Source of the DNA: Devosia sp. Root685
Lineage (GTDB): Bacteria; Pseudomonadota; Alphaproteobacteria; Rhizobiales; Devosiaceae
Reading direction: 5' to 3'
Assembly (NCBI RefSeq): GCF_001427875.1
Contig: NZ_LMHK01000004.1
Location: 247,903-311,902, forward strand
DNA: 64,000 bases
Positions 50,961 to 59,156 of the stretch are shown one piece after another. The notes beneath the pieces are model-generated. The model saw nothing but the letters and a program-made list of their open reading frames with translations, was not told the DNA's origin and did not search any database. Within the stretch, counting starts at the first letter, position 1; each line of letters opens with the position of its first letter. The translations under genes and the position numbers were made by a program.

Positions 50961-51410
50961 CTATTTGACGATAAGAACCGGCACGCTGGAGCGCGCCAGC
51001 ACTTCGGACGCCTGGCTGCCGAGCAACAGCCGGCCAAGGCCGCGGCGGCCGTGGGAGCCCATGATGATCGTATCGACGCCACGCTCTTTCGCAGCCTCGA
51101 GAATGGCATCGGCCGGGCGATGGCGCGGCACATGCAGGGTTTCGGCAGCAATGCCGGCCCCTTCGAGTTTCTGCCGGGCAGCATCGAGCAGTTTTTTTGC
51201 CTGGGCCGCATAATCGTCTTCGAGCTGGGCAATGATCGGACCCGCATCGAAAGTACCGAAACCGCCGGCGCCGATGCCGGTTGCCACCGGATCGGTCGAG
51301 GTCAGCACGAGGATTTTCGAGCCATGGACCCTGGCGAGTTCGACGCCGGCGGCCACGGCCTTGTCGCCCAGTTCCGATCCATCGGTGGCAATAAGCAGGG
51401 ATTTGAACAT
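50961..51410 (-). CDS. universal stress protein (UspA family, ATP-binding type)
   Basis: A 149-aa single-domain Usp. KSLLIATDGSELGDKAV at the N-terminus supplies the ATP-binding Asp. DTIIMGSHGRRGLGRLLLGSQASEVL near residue 115 contains the G-x2-G-x9-G-S nucleotide motif. PVLIVK ends the last strand. AAGGAGA precedes the ATG. Members bind ATP and support survival in stress. It is divergent from a secreted protein gene, with three CGATCAT repeats between. Confidence 0.94.
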   Translation of the reverse strand: MFKSLLIATDGSELGDKAVAAGVELARVHGSKILVLTSTDPVATGIGAGGFGTFDAGPIIAQLEDDYAAQAKKLLDAARQKLEGAGIAAETLHVPRHRPADAILEAAKERGVDTIIMGSHGRRGLGRLLLGSQASEVLARSSVPVLIVK

Positions 51411-51440
51411 GCTCTTCTCCTTGTTATCAGCACAATAACC

Positions 51441-51498
51441 CGATCATTGTGTCCGGCAATTGATCTCGATCATTGCGGCAGCAATGGTCTCGATCATC
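51441..51498. promoter_or_regulatory. three direct repeats between usp and the secreted-protein gene
   Basis: CGATCATTG at 51441-51449 and 51467-51475, and CGATCATC at 51491-51498: starts 26 and 24 bases apart, close to two and a half helical turns. They fill the 108-bp gap between divergent starts. A shared regulator is possible; the factor is unknown. Confidence 0.4.
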
Positions 51499-51518
51499 TC
51501 GCGGCGAGGAGGCCGATC

Positions 51519-52070
51519 ATGTTGCAGCGTGTTTTTCTGGTTCTGGCCGTGACGTGCGCCACTCCGGCCATGGCTCTGGCGGGCTTTACCAGCGCCTATA
51601 CCGACCTCGATATCGACCAGTGCCTGGTGCTCGAAGCCGACGATTTTGGCGCCAGTTGGGCCTGCCCGGGCTATAAGGGGTTTCCGGTGATGGTGCAGGA
51701 GGGCGACCTGAGGTTTTCCGTCAGCTACGGGTTTGAGCCAAAGAAGAATTCGGCCGGTTTCCAGACCCTGCCACCCTTCAATAATCTCGGCTCAAAACTC
51801 GAATGGCGCCTCTCGAACGCAAAGGGCTACTTTTTCCCGGTGGCCACCATCGTGCGCTATCACACCGCCGACCCTGAAACCGGCGAGAACAACGGCCAGG
51901 TGCTGGTGGTGAGCCAGATCAAGGACGGCAATTCCTGCCACATCGCCTATGTCGATGCGCTGGCCAACAAGGACGCCAACGACCTCGCCCGCGCAGCTGC
52001 CGACAAGGCAGGCAATTTCGATTGCGCCACGGACGAGCCCGAAGTGATCGGAAAATTTACCGCCTACTGA
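51519..52070 (+). CDS. secreted hypothetical protein
   Basis: A 183-aa protein with a clear signal peptide (MLQRVFLVLAVTCATPAMALA). The mature part has four Cys (DQCLVLEAD, WACPGYKG, GNSCHIAYVD, NFDCATDEP), which could form two disulfides. AGGAGG lies 7 bases before the ATG at 51519. The central pattern YKGFPVMVQEGDLRFSVSYG is common in small periplasmic alphaproteobacterial proteins, but no characterised family is evident to me. A much longer frame running back over usp is an artefact. Confidence 0.8.
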   Translation: MLQRVFLVLAVTCATPAMALAGFTSAYTDLDIDQCLVLEADDFGASWACPGYKGFPVMVQEGDLRFSVSYGFEPKKNSAGFQTLPPFNNLGSKLEWRLSNAKGYFFPVATIVRYHTADPETGENNGQVLVVSQIKDGNSCHIAYVDALANKDANDLARAAADKAGNFDCATDEPEVIGKFTAY

Positions 52071-52074
52071 GCCT

Positions 52075-52096
52075 GATCATTTTCCGGGAAATGATC
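52075..52096. terminator. hairpin between convergent genes
   Basis: GATCATTT, loop TCCGGG, AAATGATC: perfect 8-bp stem filling the gap between the secreted-protein stop and the TerB stop. AT-rich stem arms with no separate T-run; it may act as a weak bidirectional terminator. Confidence 0.5.
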
Positions 52097-52545
52097 TAGG
52101 CCTCGGCTTCGTCGCTTTTGCCGCGGATCTGGTTGCGCAAGACGGTGCGGTCGCGGCTCGAGACGCCGATCAGTTCGGCAATGCGCCAGACCATATTGTC
52201 TTCAAGCTCGTGATTCTGCCGGTCGGCATAGACCACCGTCCACATCATGCGGATGATTTCGATGCGATCTTCCATCGGCAGCTGGGTGATGCCGGTGGTG
52301 AACCGGTAAAAATCCACCGCCTCGGCATCGCGCTCGGCGGCCTGCTTGATCAGGCGATCAACGCTTTGCTCATCGAGATCGTAGTGATCCATCAGCGCGC
52401 CACGAATGGTTTTGCGCTCCTCGTCCTTCATCGTGCCATCGACCGCGGCCAGGTGCACGAGAAGCGCTGCCACCGACAGCTTTGGATCATTGCTGTTCGT
52501 CGCCGTCTCGGTTTTTTGAAACAGACGGGTCAGGGCCTCGAACAT
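52096..52545 (-). CDS. TerB-family tellurite-resistance-like protein
   Basis: A 149-aa helical protein of the TerB/YjgA-like superfamily: KLSVAALLVHLAAVDGTMKDEERKTI with the conserved D-G-x-x-x-x-E-E metal-binding segment near residue 36, and MMWTVVYADRQNHELEDNMVWRIAELIGVS, which contains the second acidic D-x-x-x-H/E-x-x-E motif near residue 115. Members bind metal ions; a true tellurite phenotype should not be assumed, as no terZABCDE cluster is present. Start at 52545 with CGAGGC upstream. Confidence 0.9.
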   Translation of the reverse strand: MFEALTRLFQKTETATNSNDPKLSVAALLVHLAAVDGTMKDEERKTIRGALMDHYDLDEQSVDRLIKQAAERDAEAVDFYRFTTGITQLPMEDRIEIIRMMWTVVYADRQNHELEDNMVWRIAELIGVSSRDRTVLRNQIRGKSDEAEA

Positions 52546-52753
52546 GGCTTTCAGCCTCGTGGACGGGGTGAAGGAACGGGTTTTGCAAGTGAGCCGGGAG
52601 GCCGCAGGCAAAGACTGGGGCAGAAGGGCTTTTTGCTCAATGGGTGCCGGTTGATCTCACGCGGTCTTGACCGCGCCTGATGCAGCCCGGCCACACCCTC
52701 TTTTGGGAGGACACGAAAAGAGACTCGACTCCCGGCGGATTCGGAGTCAACAT

Positions 52754-52768
52754 GTTCTCGTTATGTTC
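52754..52768 (+). promoter_or_regulatory. LexA (SOS) box of the imuA-imuB-dnaE2 cassette
   Basis: GTTC, seven bases (TCGTTAT), GTTC, an exact match to the alphaproteobacterial LexA site GTTC-N7-GTTC. It lies 18 bases before the imuA ATG, so LexA would block the promoter or the elongating polymerase until DNA damage. Confidence 0.92.
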
Positions 52769-52785
52769 TAATAGGCAGTTTCATC

Positions 52786-53589
52786 ATGTCAGCCCCGGAT
52801 CGCCAACAGCGCCTCGCCGCGCTGCGGGACACCATTGCCGATATCGAGCGCAAGCCGGCACTGGCGGAGGCGGCCAATCGCCCGCGGAGTGAACCCGGCG
52901 CCTTTCCCGCGCTGCCTTCGGGTCTGGTGCAGGAAGTCTATGCCAACGGAGCCCGCGACAGCGGCGCAAGCCTTGCCTTTGCCCTGACCCAGGCGAAAAG
53001 CCTGCTCACGACGCGGCGCTCGACGATCTATTACGTGCAACTTGCCCATGAGGGAAAACACCTTGGCCTGCCCTATGGACCGGGCCTGAGCTGGTTTGGA
53101 ATCAATCCTGAAAAACTGGTGATCGTGCGGGTCGCCGACATGACCGAATTTTTATGGGCGACCGAAGAAGCAACGGCCTGCCGGGCGGTCGCGGCCATCA
53201 TCGCCGAGGTGCGGGGCGCTTCGAAACTGCTCAATTTCACCGCCAGCCGGCGGCTGAGCCTGCGCGCCAGCGCCAATCGCGTTTCGCTCTTCATGCTGCG
53301 CTACGGGACCCGCCGGGAAAGCAGCGCCGGGCACCTGCGCTGGCAGATCATGCCGCAGCGAAGCGGCCGCCATGCCTTTGACGACCGCGCCCCGGGCAAG
53401 GCGCGCTGGCGCCTGAAACTCGAACGCGGCCGGATCGCCGGCAATCAAATGGACTGGATGTTGGAGGCGCGGAAAAATGGCTTTGCAATCTTCTCCCAGC
53501 CAGCTGGCCTTGGCCAATCCCAGGCACAAACGCCGGTTCTTGGCGCTCCACCTGCCCTATTGGCCCACCGACTATCTCAAGCGAGCTGA
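52786..53589 (+). CDS. imuA: ImuA, mutagenesis cassette RecA-like protein
   Basis: A 267-aa protein, N-terminally a degenerate RecA/SulA-like fold: GASLAFALTQAKSLL stands where a P-loop would be, with no true Walker A, then IYYVQLAHEGKHLGLPYGPGLSWFG and LVIVRVADMTEFLWATEEA. ImuA acts with ImuB and DnaE2 in SOS-induced translesion synthesis. It is the first gene of the cassette, directly after the LexA box, and overlaps imuB by 113 bases in another frame, an unusually long overlap for coupled genes. Confidence 0.93.
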   Translation: MSAPDRQQRLAALRDTIADIERKPALAEAANRPRSEPGAFPALPSGLVQEVYANGARDSGASLAFALTQAKSLLTTRRSTIYYVQLAHEGKHLGLPYGPGLSWFGINPEKLVIVRVADMTEFLWATEEATACRAVAAIIAEVRGASKLLNFTASRRLSLRASANRVSLFMLRYGTRRESSAGHLRWQIMPQRSGRHAFDDRAPGKARWRLKLERGRIAGNQMDWMLEARKNGFAIFSQPAGLGQSQAQTPVLGAPPALLAHRLSQAS

Positions 53590-55120
53590 GCCGGCGCTAA
53601 AAAACCAGCCGCTGGCGCTTTATGAGCGCATCAAGGGCGGGTTGCGCCTGGCAGCGCTCGACCCCGAAGGCCTGCAGAATGGGTTGCGCCTGGGCCAGAA
53701 CCTCGCCGATGCGCGCGCCATTTGGCCCCAGCTAACGGTACGGGAAATCGACCGGCCGAGACTGGAAGCCGCCTTTGGCGATTTTGCCGATTGGCACTCC
53801 AATGCCAGCCCCCTCGTCTCGGTGATGACCGATGTGAGCCGCTTTGGCGATCTCGTGCTCGACATTACCGGGGTTTCACACCTTTTCGAGGGCGAAGCGA
53901 GGATGTTGAGCAAGCTCATCATCCGCCTGCGTGCGCTGGGCTACAGGGTTTCAGGCGCCATTGCCCCGACCATCGGCGCCGCCTGGGCGATCAGCCATTT
54001 TGCCCGGAGTCAGGTGGTCGGGGACGATAATCTTGTAACCCTCCTCGATGCCCTGCCCGTCGCAGCACTGCGGCTCGAAGAAGCACAGCTTCTTACCCTC
54101 ACCCAGATGGGCCTCAAAACCGTGGGGCAGTTAAGACAATACCCGCGAAAACCGCTGCAGGCCCGTTTCGGCGCCAGCCTGCTCATTCGGCTCGACCAGG
54201 CCTTTGGCGAGATCGAGGAGCGGATGACGCCGCGCCTGCCGCTGGTGGAGTATTTTGCCGAGCGGCGGTTTGCCGATCCCATCAGCCTCATGGATGACGT
54301 GCTGCGCACAGTGCATGACCTGGCGGTCAAATTGAAAGAGACCCTCGAAGCCCAAGGTCTTGGCGCACAGGCCTTTCACCTCTTTCTCTATCGGGTCGAT
54401 CACAAGGTGATGACCCTTTCGCTCAATGCTGGACGGGTAACGCGCGACCCCGATCATATCGCCGACCTCTTCCATCACCGCTCCCAGCGCCTGGAGGCGG
54501 AATATGATCCTGGTTTCGGCATCGACATGGTGCGGCTGGCGGCCAGCAGCACCGATCGGCTCGATGCGGTGCAGACCGGCGCCTTTTCCATCGAAGAGGG
54601 GACTGAAGACATCGACCGCCTCAATGACCGGCTAACGAGCCGGCTCGGCCCGCTCGCCGTTTTGCGCACGGAACTGGTCGCGAGCCGCCTGCCGGAGCGG
54701 GCGGCGCGACTGGTCCCGGTCCAATCAGGCGCGGCAGTGCCTGCCATCGCAGCCCCGGTCCTGCAACGCCCGCTAAAACTGCTCCCCGCGCCCGAGGCCG
54801 TCGCCATCATGGCCGAAGTGCCCCATGGCCTGCCCGCCTCCATGGTCTGGCGCGGCGAAACCTATCGCCTGGTGCGTGGCCAGGGGCCGGAACGCTTGGG
54901 CGGGGAATGGTGGCGAAAAGGGGAGCGGCTGAAACTGGTCGAACCCGATCCTAAAAAACCGAAACCCTATGAACCCGCCCTGCCCCAGTTCAATCCCGAC
55001 GCCGGCACACGGGATTACTATGTCGTCGAAGATCAGCACGGCAGCCGCTTTTGGGTGTTTCGGCAGGGGCTTTATGGGTCGAAAAATCCCACCTGGTACC
55101 TGCATGGGTTTTTCCCATGA
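53477..55120 (+). CDS. imuB: ImuB, inactive Y-family polymerase homologue
   Basis: A 547-aa Y-family-related protein. RFLALHLPYWPTDYLKRAEP opens the palm where active polymerases have acidic metal ligands; here no D-x-D is seen at that place, as expected for ImuB. The fingers-like SPLVSVMTDVSRFGDLVLDITGVSHLF, a helix-hairpin-helix (TLTQMGLKTVGQLRQYPRKPLQARFG) and a long C-terminal part with clamp-binding potential follow. It acts as hub, recruiting DnaE2 and the clamp. GGAGG lies 9 bases before the ATG, inside imuA. The stop overlaps dnaE2 (ATGA). Confidence 0.94.
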   Translation: MALQSSPSQLALANPRHKRRFLALHLPYWPTDYLKRAEPALKNQPLALYERIKGGLRLAALDPEGLQNGLRLGQNLADARAIWPQLTVREIDRPRLEAAFGDFADWHSNASPLVSVMTDVSRFGDLVLDITGVSHLFEGEARMLSKLIIRLRALGYRVSGAIAPTIGAAWAISHFARSQVVGDDNLVTLLDALPVAALRLEEAQLLTLTQMGLKTVGQLRQYPRKPLQARFGASLLIRLDQAFGEIEERMTPRLPLVEYFAERRFADPISLMDDVLRTVHDLAVKLKETLEAQGLGAQAFHLFLYRVDHKVMTLSLNAGRVTRDPDHIADLFHHRSQRLEAEYDPGFGIDMVRLAASSTDRLDAVQTGAFSIEEGTEDIDRLNDRLTSRLGPLAVLRTELVASRLPERAARLVPVQSGAAVPAIAAPVLQRPLKLLPAPEAVAIMAEVPHGLPASMVWRGETYRLVRGQGPERLGGEWWRKGERLKLVEPDPKKPKPYEPALPQFNPDAGTRDYYVVEDQHGSRFWVFRQGLYGSKNPTWYLHGFFP

Positions 55121-58100
55121 ACGCCCTCGCCGCCCCGCCCAAAACGGTTATTACGCCCGAGCAGCCGTTTTACAGCGAGCTCATCACCACCAGCAATTTT
55201 TCCTTCCTGCGCTCGGGTTCGCATCCGGAAGAAATGGTCGCAGGCGCCATGCATCTGGGCATGACCGCACTCGGGCTTTGCGACCGCAACACATTTGCCG
55301 GCGTGGTGCGCGGCTATGTGACGGCGCGGGACAATAAGGCACTCAGTCCCCACTTTCGCTATCTCGTCGGCGTGCGGCTGGCCTTTGCCGATGGCACACC
55401 CGATATCGTCGCCTATCCCAGTGACCGGGTGTCCTATGGACGGCTCTGCAAGCTTCTGACTATCGGCAATCATCGCGGTGAAAAGGGTAATCCAACGCTC
55501 TTTTTTGACGACCTTTTTGGCCCCCCCAATGCCACTTCAGAGGGGGAGCAAGGGCCCAGCGAAGATTTTTCCCAAGGCCAACTTTTCATCCTCCTTCCCG
55601 ATGAGGGCGATTGGGCGCTTACCGAAAAGACGCTCGATTGCCTGAGCCGGCAGGCGCCGGGCCGCGTCTGGGTCGCCGGCACGCCGCGCTTTGATGGACA
55701 GGATCGCGCCCGGCTCAACCGGGTGGAGGCCACAGCCAAGCGGCACCAGGCTTTCATGATCGCCAGCAATGACGCTCAATATCACGAGCCCGACCGCAGC
55801 ATGCTGCTTGATGTCGTCACCTGCATCCGCGAGCATGTTACCCTCGAAGAAGCCGGCTTTCGCCTCACCGCCAATGCCGAGCGCCACCTCAAAAGTCCGC
55901 GCGAAATGGCCGAGCTTTTTTCAGAGCATCCGGACGCAATCGCCCAAACGCAAAAATTCATCGCCCGGATCCACTTTGCACTCAGCCAGCTCGAATACAA
56001 TTATCCCGAGGAAACCGTCGGCAATGGCGAGACCGCTCAGCAGACCCTGGAGCGACTAACTTGGGCTGGAGCCGAAAAGCGTTTTCCTAAAGGCCTTAGC
56101 AACGAACTCAAGAAGACGCTTTGGGGCGAGCTCTGCCTTATCGCCTACAAGGGCTATGCGGCTTACTTTCTGACTGTGCACGACATCGTTCAGTTCGCCC
56201 GTTACGAAAAAGGCATTCTTTGCCAGGGGCGGGGCTCTGCTGCCAATTCGACTGTCTGCTATTGCCTCGAAATCACCGAGGTTGACCCCCGAAAGGCCAC
56301 GCTGGTCTTTGGCCGTTTCATCTCCACCGAGCGCGACGAGCCGCCCGATATCGACGTCGATTTCGAGCACGAGCGGCGCGAGGAGGTGATGCAATATGTC
56401 TATAAAAAATACGGTGGCCAGCGGACCGGCCTGACGGCCAATGTCATCTCCTACCGCTCGAAAAGTGCCATTCGCGAAACCGCAAAGGTGTTTGGCATTT
56501 CCGACGACACCATTGCCGCCTTCAACCAGCTCCATTGGGGCTGGGGTTCGTCGCTGGATCTAAAGAACGTGAGCAATATCGGGCTCAATCCCGATGATCC
56601 CACGCTGGCGCAAATGTTCGAGGTCGTAAAAGTGCTGCGCGGCTTTCCGCGGCATCTTTCCCAGCATGTCGGCGGCTTCGTCATCACCCGCGACAGCCTT
56701 GAAAGCCTGGTGCCGATCAGCAAATCGGCCATGGAGAGCCGCACCATCATCGAATGGAACAAGGACGATATCGACGCCCTCAAAATCCTGAAGGTCGATA
56801 TTTTGGCACTGGGCATGCTGACCTGCCTGCAGCGCGCTTTTGGTCTGATGAAGGAGCATTACCAGCATGCGGTGACGCTGAACGAGTTGCAGAATGAAGG
56901 GTTCAGTGACGAGGAAAACGGAACAGAGATCGCCAAGCCGGTCTATGAGATGACCCACCGCGCAGACACGATCGGGGTTTTTCAGATCGAAAGCCGGGCG
57001 CAAATGTCCATGCTGCCGCGACTGAAACCGTCTCGTTTTTATGATCTCGTGATCGAAGTCGCCATCGTTCGGCCAGGCCCCATCCAAGGAGGCATGGTGC
57101 ATCCCTATCTAAAACGGCGCGAAGGCATCGAGCCATGGACGGCCGATCCCAACGATCCACTGGATCAGGTTTTGAAAGAAACCCTCGGCATTCCGCTCTT
57201 TCAAGAGCAGGCTATGCAAATGGCCATTATCGGTGCTGGTTTTACGCCGGGCGAGGCCGATCAGCTTCGCCGCGCCATGGCCGCCTGGCGGCGCACCGGG
57301 AAAATCGAAGTTTTCAAGGAACGCTTCATCACCGGGATGATGAACAATAAGCGCAAGCAATATAGCAAAGAGTTCGCCGAGCGCTGCTTCTCCCAGATCG
57401 AAGGCTTTGCCGAATATGGGTTTCCGGAAAGCCATGCCGCGAGTTTTGCGCTCCTCGTTTATGCCTCGTGCTGGCTCAAATGCCATTATCCCGATGTGTT
57501 CGCCTGTGCGCTCCTCAATTCCCAACCCATGGGCTTTTATGCGCCGAGCCAATTGGTGCGGGACGCCAGCGAGCACGGCGTCGAAATCCGGCCGCCCGAC
57601 ATCAATGTTTCCAACCATGATTCCAGCCTCGAGCAGGATAGCTGGGAGGTCGGCAAGCATGTGTGGCCACGCCATGCGGTCATGACAAAGGACATATGGA
57701 CCAAAAAAGCTCTGCGGCTGGGGCTGCGGCAGATCGAGGGTCTGGCAAAAAAGGACATCGAGCGGATCGTCGAAGCGCGCGCTGAGGGACGTTTTACCTC
57801 CATTCGCGATCTCTGGCTGCGCACCGGCGTACCGATTGCCAGCCTCGAAAAACTCGCTCGCGCCGATGCTTTTTCCAGTTTCGCGCTGAACCGCCGCGAG
57901 GCGCTCTGGGCTGTAAAGGGATTGATCGGCACGCATGGCGCCGAAACCCTGCCGCTATTCGCTATCGAGCCGCCGAGGGAAACGCCCGTTGAAGAACCCG
58001 CCGGCCTTCCCCTCATGGCGCCGGGCGAGGAGGTTATCCACGACTACGCGACCCTGTCCCTGTCCTTAAAGGGTCACCCAGTGCAATTCCTGCGGCCCAT

Positions 58101-58578
58101 GCTGATGGAGCGTGGCACGACGCGGGCTCAAAATCTCGAAACCGTGACGCCGGGCCACCGCATCGAGGTCGCGGGGCTCGTCCTCGTGCGGCAGCGGCCG
58201 GGCACGGCGAGCGGGGTTATCTTCGTGACGCTCGAGGACGAAACCGGGGTCGCCAATATCGTCGTCTGGCCAAAGCTGTTTGAAAACGACGCCATGCGAA
58301 AGACGCTGCTTTCGAGCCGCATGCTGGCCGTGCGGGGGCAATTGCAGCGCGAGGGCATTGTCACCCACATCATCGCCGAGGACATGACCGACCTGACCCC
58401 GCACCTGCTCGACCTCTCCCATGGCAAGGATTTTGGCGACAGGATCGTGGCCCGGGCCGACGAGGGAAAGTCCGGCCCGCCGGGCAGCCAGAGCCGCGAC
58501 CGCAATGCCGTTCGCGAAGTGGAAATGGCCCGCCGCCGGGCCTATGGCGCCATGCCGAAAGGCCGGAATTTCCACTGA
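55117..58578 (+). CDS. dnaE2: error-prone DNA polymerase DnaE2 (ImuC)
   Basis: A 1153-aa C-family polymerase. The N-terminal PHP domain opens YSELITTSNFSFLRSGSHPEEM, with the metal His of active PHP domains missing at the usual place. The polymerase core has CQGRGSAANSTVCYCLEITEVDP and DEPPDIDVDFEHERREEVMQYVY, whose PDIDVDF Asp pair is catalytic. FAEYGFPESHAASFALLVYASCWLK, an HhH region and an OB domain (VLVRQRPGTASGVIFVTLEDETG) follow. It performs SOS mutagenesis with ImuA/B and overlaps the imuB stop by 4 bases. Confidence 0.97.
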   Translation: MNALAAPPKTVITPEQPFYSELITTSNFSFLRSGSHPEEMVAGAMHLGMTALGLCDRNTFAGVVRGYVTARDNKALSPHFRYLVGVRLAFADGTPDIVAYPSDRVSYGRLCKLLTIGNHRGEKGNPTLFFDDLFGPPNATSEGEQGPSEDFSQGQLFILLPDEGDWALTEKTLDCLSRQAPGRVWVAGTPRFDGQDRARLNRVEATAKRHQAFMIASNDAQYHEPDRSMLLDVVTCIREHVTLEEAGFRLTANAERHLKSPREMAELFSEHPDAIAQTQKFIARIHFALSQLEYNYPEETVGNGETAQQTLERLTWAGAEKRFPKGLSNELKKTLWGELCLIAYKGYAAYFLTVHDIVQFARYEKGILCQGRGSAANSTVCYCLEITEVDPRKATLVFGRFISTERDEPPDIDVDFEHERREEVMQYVYKKYGGQRTGLTANVISYRSKSAIRETAKVFGISDDTIAAFNQLHWGWGSSLDLKNVSNIGLNPDDPTLAQMFEVVKVLRGFPRHLSQHVGGFVITRDSLESLVPISKSAMESRTIIEWNKDDIDALKILKVDILALGMLTCLQRAFGLMKEHYQHAVTLNELQNEGFSDEENGTEIAKPVYEMTHRADTIGVFQIESRAQMSMLPRLKPSRFYDLVIEVAIVRPGPIQGGMVHPYLKRREGIEPWTADPNDPLDQVLKETLGIPLFQEQAMQMAIIGAGFTPGEADQLRRAMAAWRRTGKIEVFKERFITGMMNNKRKQYSKEFAERCFSQIEGFAEYGFPESHAASFALLVYASCWLKCHYPDVFACALLNSQPMGFYAPSQLVRDASEHGVEIRPPDINVSNHDSSLEQDSWEVGKHVWPRHAVMTKDIWTKKALRLGLRQIEGLAKKDIERIVEARAEGRFTSIRDLWLRTGVPIASLEKLARADAFSSFALNRREALWAVKGLIGTHGAETLPLFAIEPPRETPVEEPAGLPLMAPGEEVIHDYATLSLSLKGHPVQFLRPMLMERGTTRAQNLETVTPGHRIEVAGLVLVRQRPGTASGVIFVTLEDETGVANIVVWPKLFENDAMRKTLLSSRMLAVRGQLQREGIVTHIIAEDMTDLTPHLLDLSHGKDFGDRIVARADEGKSGPPGSQSRDRNAVREVEMARRRAYGAMPKGRNFH

Positions 58579-58608
58579 TATGTCCCGGTTTCTGGCAAAG
58601 AGAGGCGA

Positions 58609-58896
58609 TCAGAGAAGGGCGCTGATCTTTTCGGCCAGATCGATATCCTTCTGCGTCAACCCACCCGCGTCATGGGTCGAAAGCACGATTTCGACCTTGT
58701 TGTAGCTATTGGACCAGTCAGGATGATGGTCCGCCTTGTCGGCGAGCAGGGCCACGCGGCTCATGAATCCAAATGCCTCGGAAAAATCCTTGAACTTGAA
58801 GGATCCCCGCAGCTGTTTCTCGCCGTCCTCGATCGTCCAGCCGGTCAGTTTGCTGCGCGCTGCAGCGATTTCCGCGGGCTTGAGCCTGTCTGCCAT
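58609..58896 (-). CDS. phhB: 4a-hydroxytetrahydrobiopterin (pterin-4a-carbinolamine) dehydratase
   Basis: A 95-aa enzyme that dehydrates 4a-hydroxytetrahydrobiopterin to regenerate the pterin cofactor of aromatic amino-acid hydroxylases. [32 protein letters not shown] is the family core with the catalytic His pair; [19 protein letters not shown] is the N-terminal strand. GAGGAGG precedes ATG 58896. No phenylalanine hydroxylase is in the window. It is convergent with dnaE2. Confidence 0.95.
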   Translation of the reverse strand: MADRLKPAEIAAARSKLTGWTIEDGEKQLRGSFKFKDFSEAFGFMSRVALLADKADHHPDWSNSYNKVEIVLSTHDAGGLTQKDIDLAEKISALL

Positions 58897-59156
58897 TTCG
58901 GCCTCCTCAACTTGATGGAACCACATTAAGCAAGGGTTCACCTTGGCAACGGGAAAGCGGCGACGAAGTTCATCTTACCCTCAACATTCAAGACCGTCTT
59001 AACCGGACCTGCGTTGAATTCGAGCATCAACCAGAAACGGCCACGCCAAGAATGGGCGGCCACATGCCACGAGCGTGGCGAATAGACCCAAACTGCCACT
59101 GACTGAAGTCGGGGCGGCGGATCACCCCCACGGATCCGTATTCCAGCAGGACCGGC
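58897..59156. other. intergenic region between phhB and a GGDEF-EAL gene
   Basis: A 260-bp gap between divergent genes. It holds a near-match CtrA site (TTAA, seven bases, TTCA; 58926-58940) close to phhB, and otherwise no hairpin or ORF that I can support. Confidence 0.4.

Noticed and set aside
52096-52545. Tellurite-resistance operon
   Set aside because: Only a lone TerB-fold protein; no terZ, terA, terC, terD or terE genes adjacent.
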